Source: Chara braunii (lineage: Eukaryota; Streptophyta; Charophyceae; Charales; Characeae). Taken from it: a stretch of DNA of 39,991 nucleotides. A model generated the notes under the pieces. It worked only from the letters and a program-made list of their open reading frames with translations. It searched no databases and was not told where the DNA came from. The stretch covers positions 2,040,721-2,080,711 of the forward strand of contig BFEA01000033.1 of the NCBI GenBank assembly GCA_003427395.1, given 5' to 3'. Within the stretch, counting starts at the first letter, position 1. Each line of letters begins with the position of its first letter. Positions 30,512 to 39,991 of the stretch are shown in pieces. The position numbers and the translations under genes were made by a program.

Positions 30512-31492
30512 TGCAATGAACCCAGATCGTGAAGACACTTGTCAACAATGCAAGCCCAGATGAATATAAACCTGCTGATGATTATCAATAATCATAATCG
30601 TGTCCAGATAGAATGAGGTGGGAGAATCATTCACAGACGAAAAGAGAGATGAGGGAGAATAGACTTAGAGAGTGGAGAGACAATGCCCACTTCTGCCTCG
30701 GGCTTCCTCCTCGATCACCACCTCAAATAATCAATAGTCTGAACGTGCATCTGAAGTTCTACTACAATGTACCACGTGGCACGTCAATCAGTCCTCATCA
30801 GCGCACTGGAGCAATGTCGACCTCAAGATGACCAGGTACGTGTCCACGATTACCCCACAGTCATGATCTCCTCCTGAGTGACGATGAATCAGAACAGCAG
30901 TGCCAGTCACGTAGCCCAGCCACGTCAGCATAGTGCACGTGGCAGCGGCCACATCGGCAGCGAAGCGTGGCAGCTGCCACGACAGCATGCCCTGAAGACA
31001 ATAGTCAGCCAGCCACCATGCGGAGCCAGCAGCGCGTCGCCCTAGTCACCCAAATGCCAGCGCAAAGCCAGCGTCCAGCCAGCGTCGCAGCGTCGAGCCA
31101 GCGTCGTCGTCAACATGTAAAGTCAGCATTGACGCAAGACTGAAAATGAATGTCAAAGTCAGGAAGTCAGCACTTATGTAGCGTTGACGCGGGGTTCTGG
31201 ACCCCGGATGCTGCATCCCTCAGCCGTCAAGATCTTAGTTCAAATGACGGCCCAGATTGGCCTGAAACCGAATTCCCTCTGGCCTTGATGCTGTCTGGGT
31301 ACCTGCGCACAACAAGTGAGTGTATCCGACCACGGGCCTGGGCGCGGTACCTTTCACCTGACAGTTGACTTAGACTTTTGACTTTCCTAGGGGCAGTGCG
31401 TGGTCACACTGCCTGGTGCAGGCCGAGTTTGGCCTGCATCGTCTGGGCTACGTTTCGAGGGCCCAGACTGCTGCAGAACACGGGTTACTGCA
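30512..31492. repeat. Probable solo LTR (981 bp)
   Basis: The left end TGCAATGAACCC and the right end GGGTTACTGCA form an imperfect inverted repeat with TG...CA termini. GTAT flanks both sides (30508-30511 and 31493-31496). No gag or pol adjoins. The interior has CACGTGGCA/CCACGTCAGC motifs near 30773-30945 and a CCAGCGTC short-repeat block near 31065-31110. A TATA-like TGAATATAAAC on the plus strand near 30570 suggests plus orientation. Confidence 0.55.
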
Positions 31493-31496
31493 GTAT

Positions 31497-32149
31497 GATT
31501 CCTTTTTTCATTTTTCTTTCTGAAATAGTGCAAGGATCTAGGCCTCACGGCCATGTTGAAAAAGGCCCTGCCCGCCCTCAGTGAAGGCTGGCCAGGAAAA
31601 TTCAGGCCGGCCCTAAGTGAAGGTGGGTGTGAGGGCCCCAAGCCAGGCTGCAGGCCAGTGCCTGTAACTACCTGGTAGGCCCAACCACCAGGTTAGTAGA
31701 GAGGTTGGGCCTCGGGTGCACACCAGTAGGTCCAGGCCTTGCCTACTGGCCTGCCGGCTCTAGAAGTAGAGAGGTTGGGCCTCGGCTGCACAAGAGGAAG
31801 GGGCCGTGCAACCCAGGACATTCACACAGATGCTGCAAGTGTGAGCACTGCTGTGCTAGAGGAGTGCGGCGCCTGTGAGGAAGCTGCTGAGCTAGAGGAC
31901 TGCAGCACCCGTCCATACATTGCTGCTGGACTATCCTATTTGGTCTATGAGGAAACAGTTCTTTGCCTAATTCTGTTAGCCAGCAGTTTCACGAGTACCT
32001 TATATATGACAGGGAGAAGTGTGATTGGTCTATATGACTCTATAGTTTCTGATCTTCAGTGGGACCCCATTTTTTTAGAGCAGGGTAACCACACCCGTGC
32101 TAATGTATTGGCCCAACCCCTCCTCCCATTCACTTTCATTTAAGAAGCC
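31497..32149. other. Unassigned region
   Basis: No supported gene. AGTAGAGAGGTTGGGCCTCGG is repeated about 70 bp apart (near 31696 and 31766). An open frame at 31739-32143 (plus, 134 aa) has no recognisable domain. Confidence 0.5.
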
Positions 32150-32860
32150 GAAGGCTTGCCAGAATCCTTTGACAGTCCATCTCTCCACAGCGTTTTGCTC
32201 GGCTGTAGCGATGCCAAGGCCTCCCTGACCTCTCCTTTTGTTATCAGTCTGTCAAGGAATTCCACTTGTTCCTGTGATATATTTTCTATCTAGGCAGGAC
32301 AGGAATTTCTGTTTTGTCACTTTCACCAGCATCGGCAGGTAATCCCCTTCCTTCGACTTGTAGAGTTCCTGGAAGAATGCGGAGGCTATCTCCAACAGGT
32401 CTGTTGGCTGTGTGGCCACCCTTTGTGCACTATGTAGTTGACCGATCAACGTGGTCCTGGCATTTGTTTTGATCTTTTGGAAGAAGTATTTAGACATTCT
32501 TTCTCATTCCTCTAGTTTTTTTACCCTTGCCCTCAGCCTGATTCCATTACTTTTCCACCTCTTCCACTTTTAGACATTCTTTCTCGTTCCTCTAGTTCTT
32601 TTAACCTTGCCCTCAGCCTGATTCCATTACTCTTCCACCTCTTCCACTCAACCATCTATTGCCTCACCTTGAGCAAGGCTTCTCCGTATATTTGGTTCCC
32701 TGGTTGTGTTGTTAGTTTTTTTTCTGCCTTTTTCCAAAATGAAAGGAAATTCACTTGTACAAAGAATCCAGCCCAAGTGATGCACCTCCTTGGCAATCGA
32801 CCACTTTCTAATCTCAGAGTCGTTAGCAGTGGTGCAAGCTTCAATTTTCAAGCCACCATA
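32150..32860 (-). pseudogene. L1-like LINE ORF2 fragment (linker and start of RT)
   Basis: On the minus strand the fragment reads through KWSIAKEVHHLGWILCTSEF-type sequence, then a basic coiled segment duplicated by an 80-bp repeat. Next is RMSKYFFQKIKTNARTTLIG with ATQPTDLLEIASAFFQELYKSKE, the typical stretch between the endonuclease and RT of plant L1 elements. After a shift near 32255 it continues EFLDRLITKGEVREALASLQ then KTLWRDGLSK, matching the RT-0 block (EV..AL..l..GK.PG.DG) with the GPDG motif decayed. The polymerase palm is absent, so it is a 3'-truncated relic with stops. Confidence 0.65.
32489..32648. repeat. 80-bp tandem duplication inside the LINE fragment
   Basis: 32489-32568 and 32569-32648 both start TTTAGACATTCTTTCTC and differ at a few bases. 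Confidence 0.9.
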
Positions 32861-34045
32861 CTATGGGGGGTTCGATCATAGCGAATAGGCGTCATTCTCA
32901 CCTTTAGTGTTGATTATGTGCCTGGCAGAAGCTTCATTAAACCACCAGTACCTTTCCCCGCTTGAAAATCAAATATGCGTCGGTGGTGTATTCGGGACCA
33001 AGCGGGGTTCGGTACCACCGGACCGAAATGACTGGTGGTGCCAGCCAAAATGAGGCCCACGTTGGTTCATTTTTTTCGCGCAGAGTGATTTCAGGCTTGA
33101 CATTGATAGCGGAGAAAGGTACTGGTGGTTTGAAGTTAAGATTTCCTTATTAACATTAGAAATACAAGTGGACCCACCGCAACGATGCTGCATCGCGCGG
33201 CGGGGAATTGTGAGAGGAATGGAGAATTTGCTGCAGAATGTAGGGAATGATACATGCACTGCACGTCGCAGGGTGTTCGATTGGAATGCATTTGTTTCGG
33301 AAGGGAAATCGAAGAGGAATGTGTACATGGTAGCATTTGTTTCAGAGTGTTTTTCTCAGTTTGTATGTGTCTCTTTCGCTTTGTCTGTTTTTATGCGTCT
33401 CTCTCTGTCTTTTTTTTTCTCTCTTGCTCTTTCTGTGCCTTCGCGAATTTGTTTGTGGAGTGAGCAGCCGATGTTCGGGGTGTCCGATGTACACGATCTT
33501 CGTCATTTGAGTATGTGCTGAAGGGAGTGAGAACACAAAGCAAAAACCATGTACAAAGAGAAGTCACACGTACACATGGATACAAAGTTAGAAGATATAG
33601 AGCGTTTGATGAGAATGTGTTTAGAAAGAAAAAGAAATTGGAGAGTGGGCGATAGGAATCCATTCATCAAGCAGGAGATGAAATCATTCACAGTTTAGAA
33701 GGTGGTGAACATTTAACATTTAGCGCGACTATATGTACATGAAGAAAGTGTTATAGTTGAATAATTTATTTATAGTCAATATGCATCCATAGTGCTGCAC
33801 ACTCTTTACTGTACACATGAGTATACGTACCGGGAAAAAGTCTTATAGTGGGAAAATTGTCTCTCTTGTCTATTTTTATTTCCCTCGTTCCGTCTATAGT
33901 GTCGGTTTTGTCCTAGTGGCCATGTATGTACGCTATCCACTATTCACCGGTTTCCCAACCAACAATTCTGGTAGCACCATGTCTTTTCCGATGAGCGATG
34001 TTCTCGGGCAAGCAGGCGATCATGTCTCTAATCTCGGAAATGTGG
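32861..34045. other. Unassigned region between the LINE and the Helitron
   Basis: No supported gene. It contains CT-rich pyrimidine tracts near 33355-33440 and is AT-rich near 33700-33790. The Helitron 3' end should lie here or just inside 34046, but I could not fix a CTRR terminus with its hairpin. Confidence 0.5.
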
Positions 34046-35079
34046 TCACGTTGATTGGTTATCGTGTAGGCGCTCAGCGTCCCTTGAGCTTGGAGAAGTG
34101 TGATGGCTCGACGAATGATGTTTGCCCTGAAAGTGGGAAATGGAGGGAGGGTATGTTGTGTTTCTTGATGGTGGATTGTTAAGGTATTCCCATGTGCGAG
34201 GCGGGTGGGGGATGTTGTAGATTTGGAAGGTATGGCGAGATGCGAGAAGGTCATGAATGAGGGCGGTGGATCTTGTTGCGCCCCATGGTACTAGCGGAAG
34301 CCACCAGAGGGGGTCAGCTTCATGAGGTGCATGGGGTTGTAATGGTGATTGGTGTGGTGGTGGAGCGTTTGCAATGAAAGAATGTTTATGGTGTGCAGTA
34401 GTGATACGCTCATATTGGTACTGGGGGCGAGGTGTTCTCGGAGAACGAATACAGCTGCAGTCATCGTTGATGAGCTTGAGGAGGAACGTTTTTGCACGCT
34501 GGAGTTGGATGTTAATGTTGGTGGAGGGGTCAGGGCATTGTAGAGATCGTATTCGGTTCTGTTTGTAGAGGGTGAAGAAATCGTAGAGGTGTGGTGAAAA
34601 GGCGGCGTGATGAGTTGCGAGGAAGTCCTCCCACAATATTTGGGTGATGATGTGTTCGATGTTGTCTTCGGTCAGTAACTGGAGCCAGTCATCCCATCTA
34701 TGAGGAGTAGATGATGAAGTGGCAGGGTGGGCAATTGTGGAAGTGGCCAAAGGAATGGGTTGGGGATTTGTTGAAGGCAGGTGGGTAGTCGCGAGTGTTG
34801 TTGCGAGGTGGCGGGTGGAGGAGGCTGGAGGGGGTAGCAAAATTTGTGTGAGGATATCGTCATCGAGGCCAATTTGTGATAAAGCTGGCAACAATGTTTA
34901 TGGTAAGGTAGTAGTGGCAGCAAGAAGAGTTGCTGTAGAAGCGGAAGCGGTGGTAGTTGCAAATGTTGATGTAGTTGCGCTTGTAGTCATTGTTGCAGGC
35001 AGCGTCGCAGGTTCGGGAGACGAAGTTGTTGATGATGACGACTTCAATTTTTTTGGCGACAGCTTGTCTCGGGGAAGAC
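34046..35079 (-). pseudogene. C-terminal extension of the Helitron helicase (unknown domain)
   Basis: This frame follows a probable 133-bp intron. The helicase ends ...QLYVAASRVG at 35213; splicing there to 35079 keeps phase and yields Gly then LPRDKLSPKKLK, a Ser/Thr/Ala-rich linker, one in-frame TAA at about 34895-34897, and a 282-codon open frame from 34894. That part is Pro/His-rich at both ends, with a more ordered centre (HRWDDWLQLLTEDNIEHIITQ, WEDFLATHHAAFSPHLYDFF). I do not recognise the domain. The same strand, preserved phase and intact long frame suggest it belongs to the Helitron protein or was captured by it. Confidence 0.5.
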
Positions 35080-35212
35080 CTGCAGGGAAAGCGCAAAAAA
35101 GAATGTGGTTAAATGTCAAGACGGGTAATTTAGGTGAAAATTTCTTTATAGATTATATTAGTAGTTTGGTTAGTGTTTGCAGGGAGAGAGAAGCGAATGT
35201 GTGTTGGGTCAC
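35080..35212 (-). other. Putative intron in the Helitron transposase gene
   Basis: On the minus strand the donor is GGGTAG|GTGACC and the acceptor is TTTCCCTGCAG|GTC. Removing 133 bp joins a phase-1 exon end to an open frame. Confidence 0.55.
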
Positions 35213-37029
35213 CTACCCTCGATGCAGCTACGTAAAGTTGGTCATGTGCAAATGGTGTCTGTTGGAGATCGATGCCAACATGTTTGGTTTATTGTCCCTG
35301 GGACTTATTTATAGTAATCGCAAAAGCAGGTCGAATTGGGAATTGGCGTCTTTGCCAAGGGAAAGGGTGAGTTTGATCAGTGACTGTTAGAAAAAATTGT
35401 GGGAGGAGAAAAGTTTGGAGTGAAGGGAGGATGTGTGCATGCAGAAGTCTGTTGTTTGTGATTGAATCGATTATTAATCGTGTGCCATTGCATAGACCGT
35501 TCCGCATGGCAATGTTTCGTAGGAGAATGACCGGTGCACCTTGTTTAATGATAAGGACATGGGGTGGCAGGGAGGGGATGTCAATTGTGTTAAGGGCATC
35601 AATAGGTACATCAGGGTAATTTTCATTGGGCAGGAGAGTGTCAGCGCTGAGGCATGTGATGAAATCTCCAGGGAATTGTTCTAGGATAATTGAATTGAGT
35701 GTAGATACAGTTCTACTTTTCGGGGCGAGAATGAGACGTTCAGCAATTCAAAGCGGATTGTTGGAATTTGTTTGCAAGCACGGGAAGTTATAAGTTGTTG
35801 TGTTCCTTGATATAGGCACAAATGAGGTGGGGGTTCGATTATGGGATGTTCAGTGCGGGGGGGAGGTGGAATATCACCGTTTCGGAGCGAAAGGAGTCAT
35901 GCAGAGTATTCATGACCTTCAGGTGTATTAATCTGGGTTAGCACACGCATGTTTTTCGAGAGATGCATTGTTTCAAAATATGCCCAAAGTGTTGACGATT
36001 TTATGCAGGCATCGACAGTTTGTGCACGTGTTCCCTTTGTAATTACAGGTAGTATTTAACGAAAGTCGCCTGCAAGAACAATGATCTTACCACCAAAAAT
36101 TAAAGTCGAGGAGCATATGTTACGAAGGGTTCAATCAAGTGCTTCGATATGAAAGTTTTGTATCATTGGCGCCTCGTCCCAAAGGATAACAGTAGCCATT
36201 CGTATTAGTTGTGCTAGTGCAGACAGTTTCGGAATATCAAGTGTGGAGGTTGCAGTTGGTGTAAGAGGTGCTTTGAATCGTGAGTGAAACGTTCGTTCGC
36301 CGTGTAATAGCGTTGCGCGATTCTGCTCGAAGCTACAACAAGTGCGACGCGATCCTGATTTCGAATATATGCGAGAATGGTATTGAAACAGAATGTTTTT
36401 CCTGTTCCTGCGGGGCCATCGACGAAAAGACATAGCGGTTTGTAATTACTAGTGGCATTTGTGACTCGAGTGAAGATAGCATGTTGGGACGGGCGAAGGA
36501 GCGACAAGTTTGTATCTAATGTTTTTTGTAGTGTTTCTTTGTGATAGGAAGTTTCATCTTCAATAATTTGCGGAATGTTACGACGATGGGGTCTTTCACC
36601 CAAAGCGTTTCCAGCATTTTGATCGTCGATGTGTGGGCGGATCAGGCCAACGTCTTCGAGTTGTTTTTCTTCTTTTTGCAGGCGGTTATCGATATCCAGA
36701 AGGACCATGGTTCTAATAAGGGGGAGATGAACATCCGCATCATGAAGGTCTCTTTGAAAGTCGCCAATCGTTTGCTGCCAGTGTTTTTCAAATAGTTCGG
36801 TAGGATCAACTGGTGCACAATGCAAAAGTATGTGGACTAACAAATCCCGAACCATCGCAGAGCATGCAGCAAAGATTGCATCTTGTAAGACAGCATCAAA
36901 TTGAGTATTATCATTGAGTAGGCCTAATGCACGACACGTTGAGTGATATGTCGCGTGAATTTCGTCATCGACAGTACGTAGGTTCTCAAACGATGTGGCT
37001 CCTCGGGAATGGGGTGACAAAAGAAGCAT
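35213..37029 (-). pseudogene. Helitron PIF1-like helicase domain
   Basis: This is the 5'-3' DNA helicase half of a RepHel transposase, which unwinds DNA during rolling-circle transposition. Minus strand from 37029: RGATSFENLRTVD, typical of the helicase start; Walker A DGPAGTGKTFCFNTIL (about 36394-36420); a frameshift near 36320; LLHGERTFHSRFKAPL; and Walker B VILWDEAPM (about 36167-36190). Then comes LAGDFRQILPVI near 36050-36090 and the C-terminal motifs LCNGTRLIID, AITINKSQGQ and HDQLYVAASRVG. Several stops lie between 35800 and 35250. Motif order is complete, so the family call is firm, but the gene is decayed. Confidence 0.88.
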
Positions 37030-37039
37030 TCAGAGATAA

Positions 37040-38498
37040 AAAGTATCACCTGCGTTTGAAAACACGAGCGAGGAGGTCTGGTCTATCGGACGGTTGTTGA
37101 TGAGGAAAGAGATGTTGTTCAATTTGTAGCCAGTGCGAATTGCAAGTTATTGTGATAAAAAGATTTGGGGACCGTATTCTTGGACTGGTGCCATAGAATC
37201 TTGATATCACCGATGCATGTCTCTCGGGCCGCCGACAAATGTGGCATGTAAAATAATACGTTGCCCGACATTTTCAGCGTTATCGTATTGCATAAGGTGG
37301 CCATGAATATTCTGATAGAGTTCAGCGCGAATTTCGGTTTGATGGAGCCTATTATATAATAATCGGCAGTTTTCTATCTTTGCGAATGCCATGCATACAT
37401 ATTTTTGGAATAATCGTGAGGCTCGAAATATCGTTGTCCTTTCGGTGCCTCGGGTGTTAAGGTGGAAGGCGTAAAACTCTCGTGCGGTGATTTCTTACAT
37501 GGAAGAATTTTCTTCATTATGAGTTTCGAGAGCCCAACCATCTTCACCTGATGGGAATAAGAGAACGTAATGTAGAGGATCGAAAGCGCGGTTGGTTTCG
37601 TGAATTTTGACAATACCTCCACCGCATCGGTGTATGACAATGTCGCGATTGGATGCTTGGTCGTGCATAAGTAGACAAAGTTCCAAAAAACATTAAGGTC
37701 TATTGTATCTTCGTTCATGTTCGTCAATTGGTCGCGCATCGGGATTGATTACAGTATGTTGCTCGCGAATCATACGTTGGGAAGTTCGGAAAATGTTATG
37801 AAATCTCGCACCCAACGACTACATTCAATAAGGAGGTGGTGGAGCTTTCGCAAAAGATGTTTAATTTGTTGGACCGTTGCAAGCGGGATTTTGAGTGGGA
37901 GGTTGAATCTAGTTAATCGTATGACAGTAGCATCATGTTCATCCTGCGGGTCGTATATGCATAGCTGGGCGGCGCTCATGGCCAACATCCGGCATAAGTG
38001 GTTCTCGACGTTTTGCCGAAGTTGACCAACAATTCTCACCATTCCAATCCAAATTCCTGGAGGAGGTTGTGGTTCTCGGACAACTTGTGATGCAAGTGCA
38101 AGTGCATTATTGAATTGGCGTGCACGCGATCGCAGCAACCGTCCTTGTGGAATGTCAATTTTCCATAAACGAAGGATTTGGTCATCAGGTGTGCCGGCTG
38201 GTGGGTATTGCCGGAGCGGCGGATGCACTTTGCCTGTTCGGCAACAAAGAGTTGTCCAGGTGTGCTCGTGCGGCCATTTCTCCGCACCACAATGTGCGCA
38301 TTGTGTTCTATATCCGATAACACATATATCAATTGGTATATCTCGTTGAATAATTGATGCGGAATGTTCTCTCGCACTGTTTCGTCGGGTGGGAAAGTGG
38401 TCAAATGTGTGACTGTCTGTATTGGCGGCAACGTTCAGCGTTCGCAATTCGAGCTCTTCACGCGGCAGCGCATGATGATTCGCCTGTGGAGAGGACAT
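37040..38498 (-). pseudogene. Helitron RepHel N-terminal part, Rep catalytic core missing
   Basis: Likely start MSSPQANHHALPREELE at 38498. A zinc-finger-like CAHCGAEKW...CCRTGKVHPPL (CAHC at 38289-38300) and RARQFNNALALAS are Helitron N-terminal hallmarks. A stop at 37770 and shifts follow. The Helitron-like N domain continues with SNRDIVIHRCGGGI, AFDPLHYVLLFPSGEDGW, EITAREFYAFHL, NVGQRIILHATFVGGPRDMH, TCNSHW and RPDLLARVF near 37060. The sequence then jumps directly to the helicase start. The HUH (HxH) and catalytic Tyr motifs expected between them are absent, so this copy cannot have cut DNA itself. Rep-Helicase order on one strand supports Helitron over a host PIF1 gene. Confidence 0.88.
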
Positions 38499-39070
38499 GA
38501 AACGGGGGCAAAGATAACAGTCATGCAAGGCACATGGAAAACAGAAAACAAAGTGACATGATAGGATTGTGAGCAAACGGAGCCAACACATAAAACACAC
38601 ATGTGTCACTTAGAATCCTGGAGCATAGAGTGAGCGAGAGTTCGATTTTTGTTTCCAGTAAAATGGGGAAAAAGAAAAAGACAAAAAGGGCCATTAGCCC
38701 GGGGCTTTCATGATCCTTGCATGGCCACGCCATGCAGGACTTGGCTTGATTGTTCTTCGGTCGGTCGAAATAGATGAAGAGGCCGCCGTGATGGTTTTTG
38801 TTTTTTCTTTTTTTTTATAATTTTGGGCAACGAAATATGTAAGAGATACTAAAGCGACGTCAACCTCTGAGGGTGCCTTTTCGTTTAAAAAAAAGGGAAA
38901 AAAAAGAAAAAAAACTTCTCATGTGAGACGTGGGTGGGTCGTTTGTTCTTTGTTGGGTTGACATAAAAGAGAATGTGGTGCTGGGCAATGGACCGTGGAT
39001 GACATATTGAGATATTAAACTGATGCGAAGCCGTGAGCATGTCATGTGGGAGGGATCCGGCAACCGGTCG
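38499..39070. other. Region upstream of the Helitron ORF
   Basis: No gene is seen. It contains small perfect hairpins AGCCC-G-GGGCT near 38696-38706 and TGCATGG...CCATGCA near 38717-38736. The Helitron 5' terminus (TC) may lie here but cannot be placed. Confidence 0.4.
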
Positions 39071-39455
39071 AGGGATATGTGGTGTGGGACACACATTTCT
39101 CTTTTTTTTTTTCCAAAAACAACAACAACAACAACAAACGGTTGCATCTTGCCAGAGAAACAGGAAGGTCCGAATTTATTATAAAAAAAAGGGAAAAAAG
39201 AGATTTGGCCAAGGGATATGTGGTGTGGGACACACATTTCTCTTTTTTTTTTTCCAAAAACAACAACAACAACAACAAACGGTTGCATCTTGCCAGAGAA
39301 ACAGGAAGGTCCGAATTTATTATAAAAAAAAGGGAAAAAAGAGATTTGGCCAAGGGATATGTGGTGTGGGACACATTTCTCACCTTTTTTTTTCCAAAAA
39401 AACAAAAACAAAAACAAACAGACAGTTGCATTTTGCGAGAGAAACAGGAAAGATT
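39071..39455. repeat. 141-bp tandem repeat, about 2.7 copies
   Basis: Units start at 39071, 39212 and 39353 with AGGGATATGTGGTGTGGGACAC. The first two are almost identical; the third is diverged and partial. Each has a poly-T tract, (CAA)n and a GGTCCGAATTTATTATAAAA block. Confidence 0.92.
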
Positions 39456-39991
39456 CTTCCGTAATTCTACGGGCTTTTTTTCTTTTTTTGGGGGGGGGAG
39501 GGGGGGGCGGGCCCTTTCTCTCGCACTGAATTTCTATTGTCTTGATCATTTCACGACATATTCATATTAGTACTTTCCTGAATGTGTCTGACAGCAATCA
39601 CGGCCGGAAGCAGCATCGAGTTTCCTCAATACCCGTATATGGATGTGTTTGCTTGCGGATATGTGCAGAAACGACGTTGAGTGTCCTGAAAGCCATATCT
39701 CCACAAACACGTCCAGATTCAGGCGTTGGGACTTCGCCCCTGGCCGTGGTCCCACTACCATAGCAAAGAGGATCCAATTGAGAGCGATTCAGCCAGCTTG
39801 ATCCAATCCTCTTTGTTGGTGAGATCTCACCCCACCTGCAATTTATTTATTTATTACTTCATACTTACGGAATTTATAAGATCAAGAAAAAAAATTGCAA
39901 TCAGATTCGTTTTCAAACACACTTTTCACACATGTAAACAGTAACGCAGCACACTGGCGACATGCGCCCACTCAAAACTCAGAGATATGGT
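39456..39991. other. Right edge, no supported gene
   Basis: A G-rich run (39488-39512) and ATTTATTTATTTATT near 39842 are the only features. Nothing coding was recognised. Confidence 0.5.

Noticed and set aside
33168-33521. 117-codon plus-strand open frame
   Set aside because: Half of it is pyrimidine-tract low complexity and no family resemblance was seen.
33830-34045. Helitron 3' end at a CTAG near 33914
   Set aside because: No stable hairpin at the right distance and no following T on the minus strand.
34719-35390. 223-codon plus-strand open frame opposite the Helitron C-terminus
   Set aside because: Val/Gly-rich composition is the mirror of the Pro/Thr/Ala-rich minus frame. The minus frame keeps phase with the helicase.
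39033-39570. Open frames in both strands giving repeated Q-rich/F-rich peptides
   Set aside because: They are translations of the 141-bp tandem repeat and poly-T tracts, not genes.

Overview
The window is nuclear DNA from a repeat-rich green-lineage eukaryote. Plant-type Ty3/gypsy elements with a chromodomain, a Helitron with a spliced 3' end, a tRNA-derived SINE and an L1-like fragment all point that way. The only recognisable host gene is one internal exon of a kinesin-2 (flagellar transport) motor. Kinesin-2 is typical of organisms with motile cells and is missing from flowering plants, so a charophyte alga (Chara-like) is a reasonable but unproven guess. No bacterial-style gene, rRNA, functional tRNA or CRISPR array is visible.

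Layout. 1-5694: 5' part of a minus-strand Ty3/gypsy element (E1): pol, gag, long leader with a hAT-like MITE inside it, and a 442-bp 5' LTR. E1 is inserted in the RT of a second minus-strand element (E2, 5695-11791), which keeps partial RT, protease, gag, leader, PBS and most of its 5' LTR. 11792-17805: a plus-strand gag relic (E4) with no visible pol, in mostly unassignable DNA. 17806-27580: a structurally complete chromovirus (E3) of the same family as E2, with two LTRs of about 1.3 kb, a GGTC target duplication, PBS, PPT, gag, protease, RT, RNase H, integrase and chromodomain, all broken by frameshifts and stops. 27581-29594: a MITE-like inverted repeat, a (CT)n tract and the kinesin exon. 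29595-30505: SINE copies in alternating orientation. 30512-31492: a probable solo LTR. 32150-32860: L1-like LINE fragment. 34046-38498: Helitron Rep/helicase relic whose Rep catalytic core is deleted and whose helicase appears spliced to a C-terminal extension. 39071-39455: a 141-bp tandem repeat.

Main observation. E1, E2 and E3 all carry the slippery heptamer GGGAAAC directly after the Gag CCHC zinc knuckle, in the correct X XXY YYZ register of the knuckle frame. In each case the -1 frame opens into protease, the gag stop follows within 15 nt, and a stem-loop begins 10-11 nt downstream. E1 and E2/E3 are different families, so this looks like a conserved programmed -1 gag-pol frameshift. That would be unusual for plant chromoviruses, most of which have fused gag-pol. 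The plus-strand E4 gag has GGGCAAC at the equivalent place.

All coding assignments come from reading the sequence and recalling family motifs; no database search was possible.
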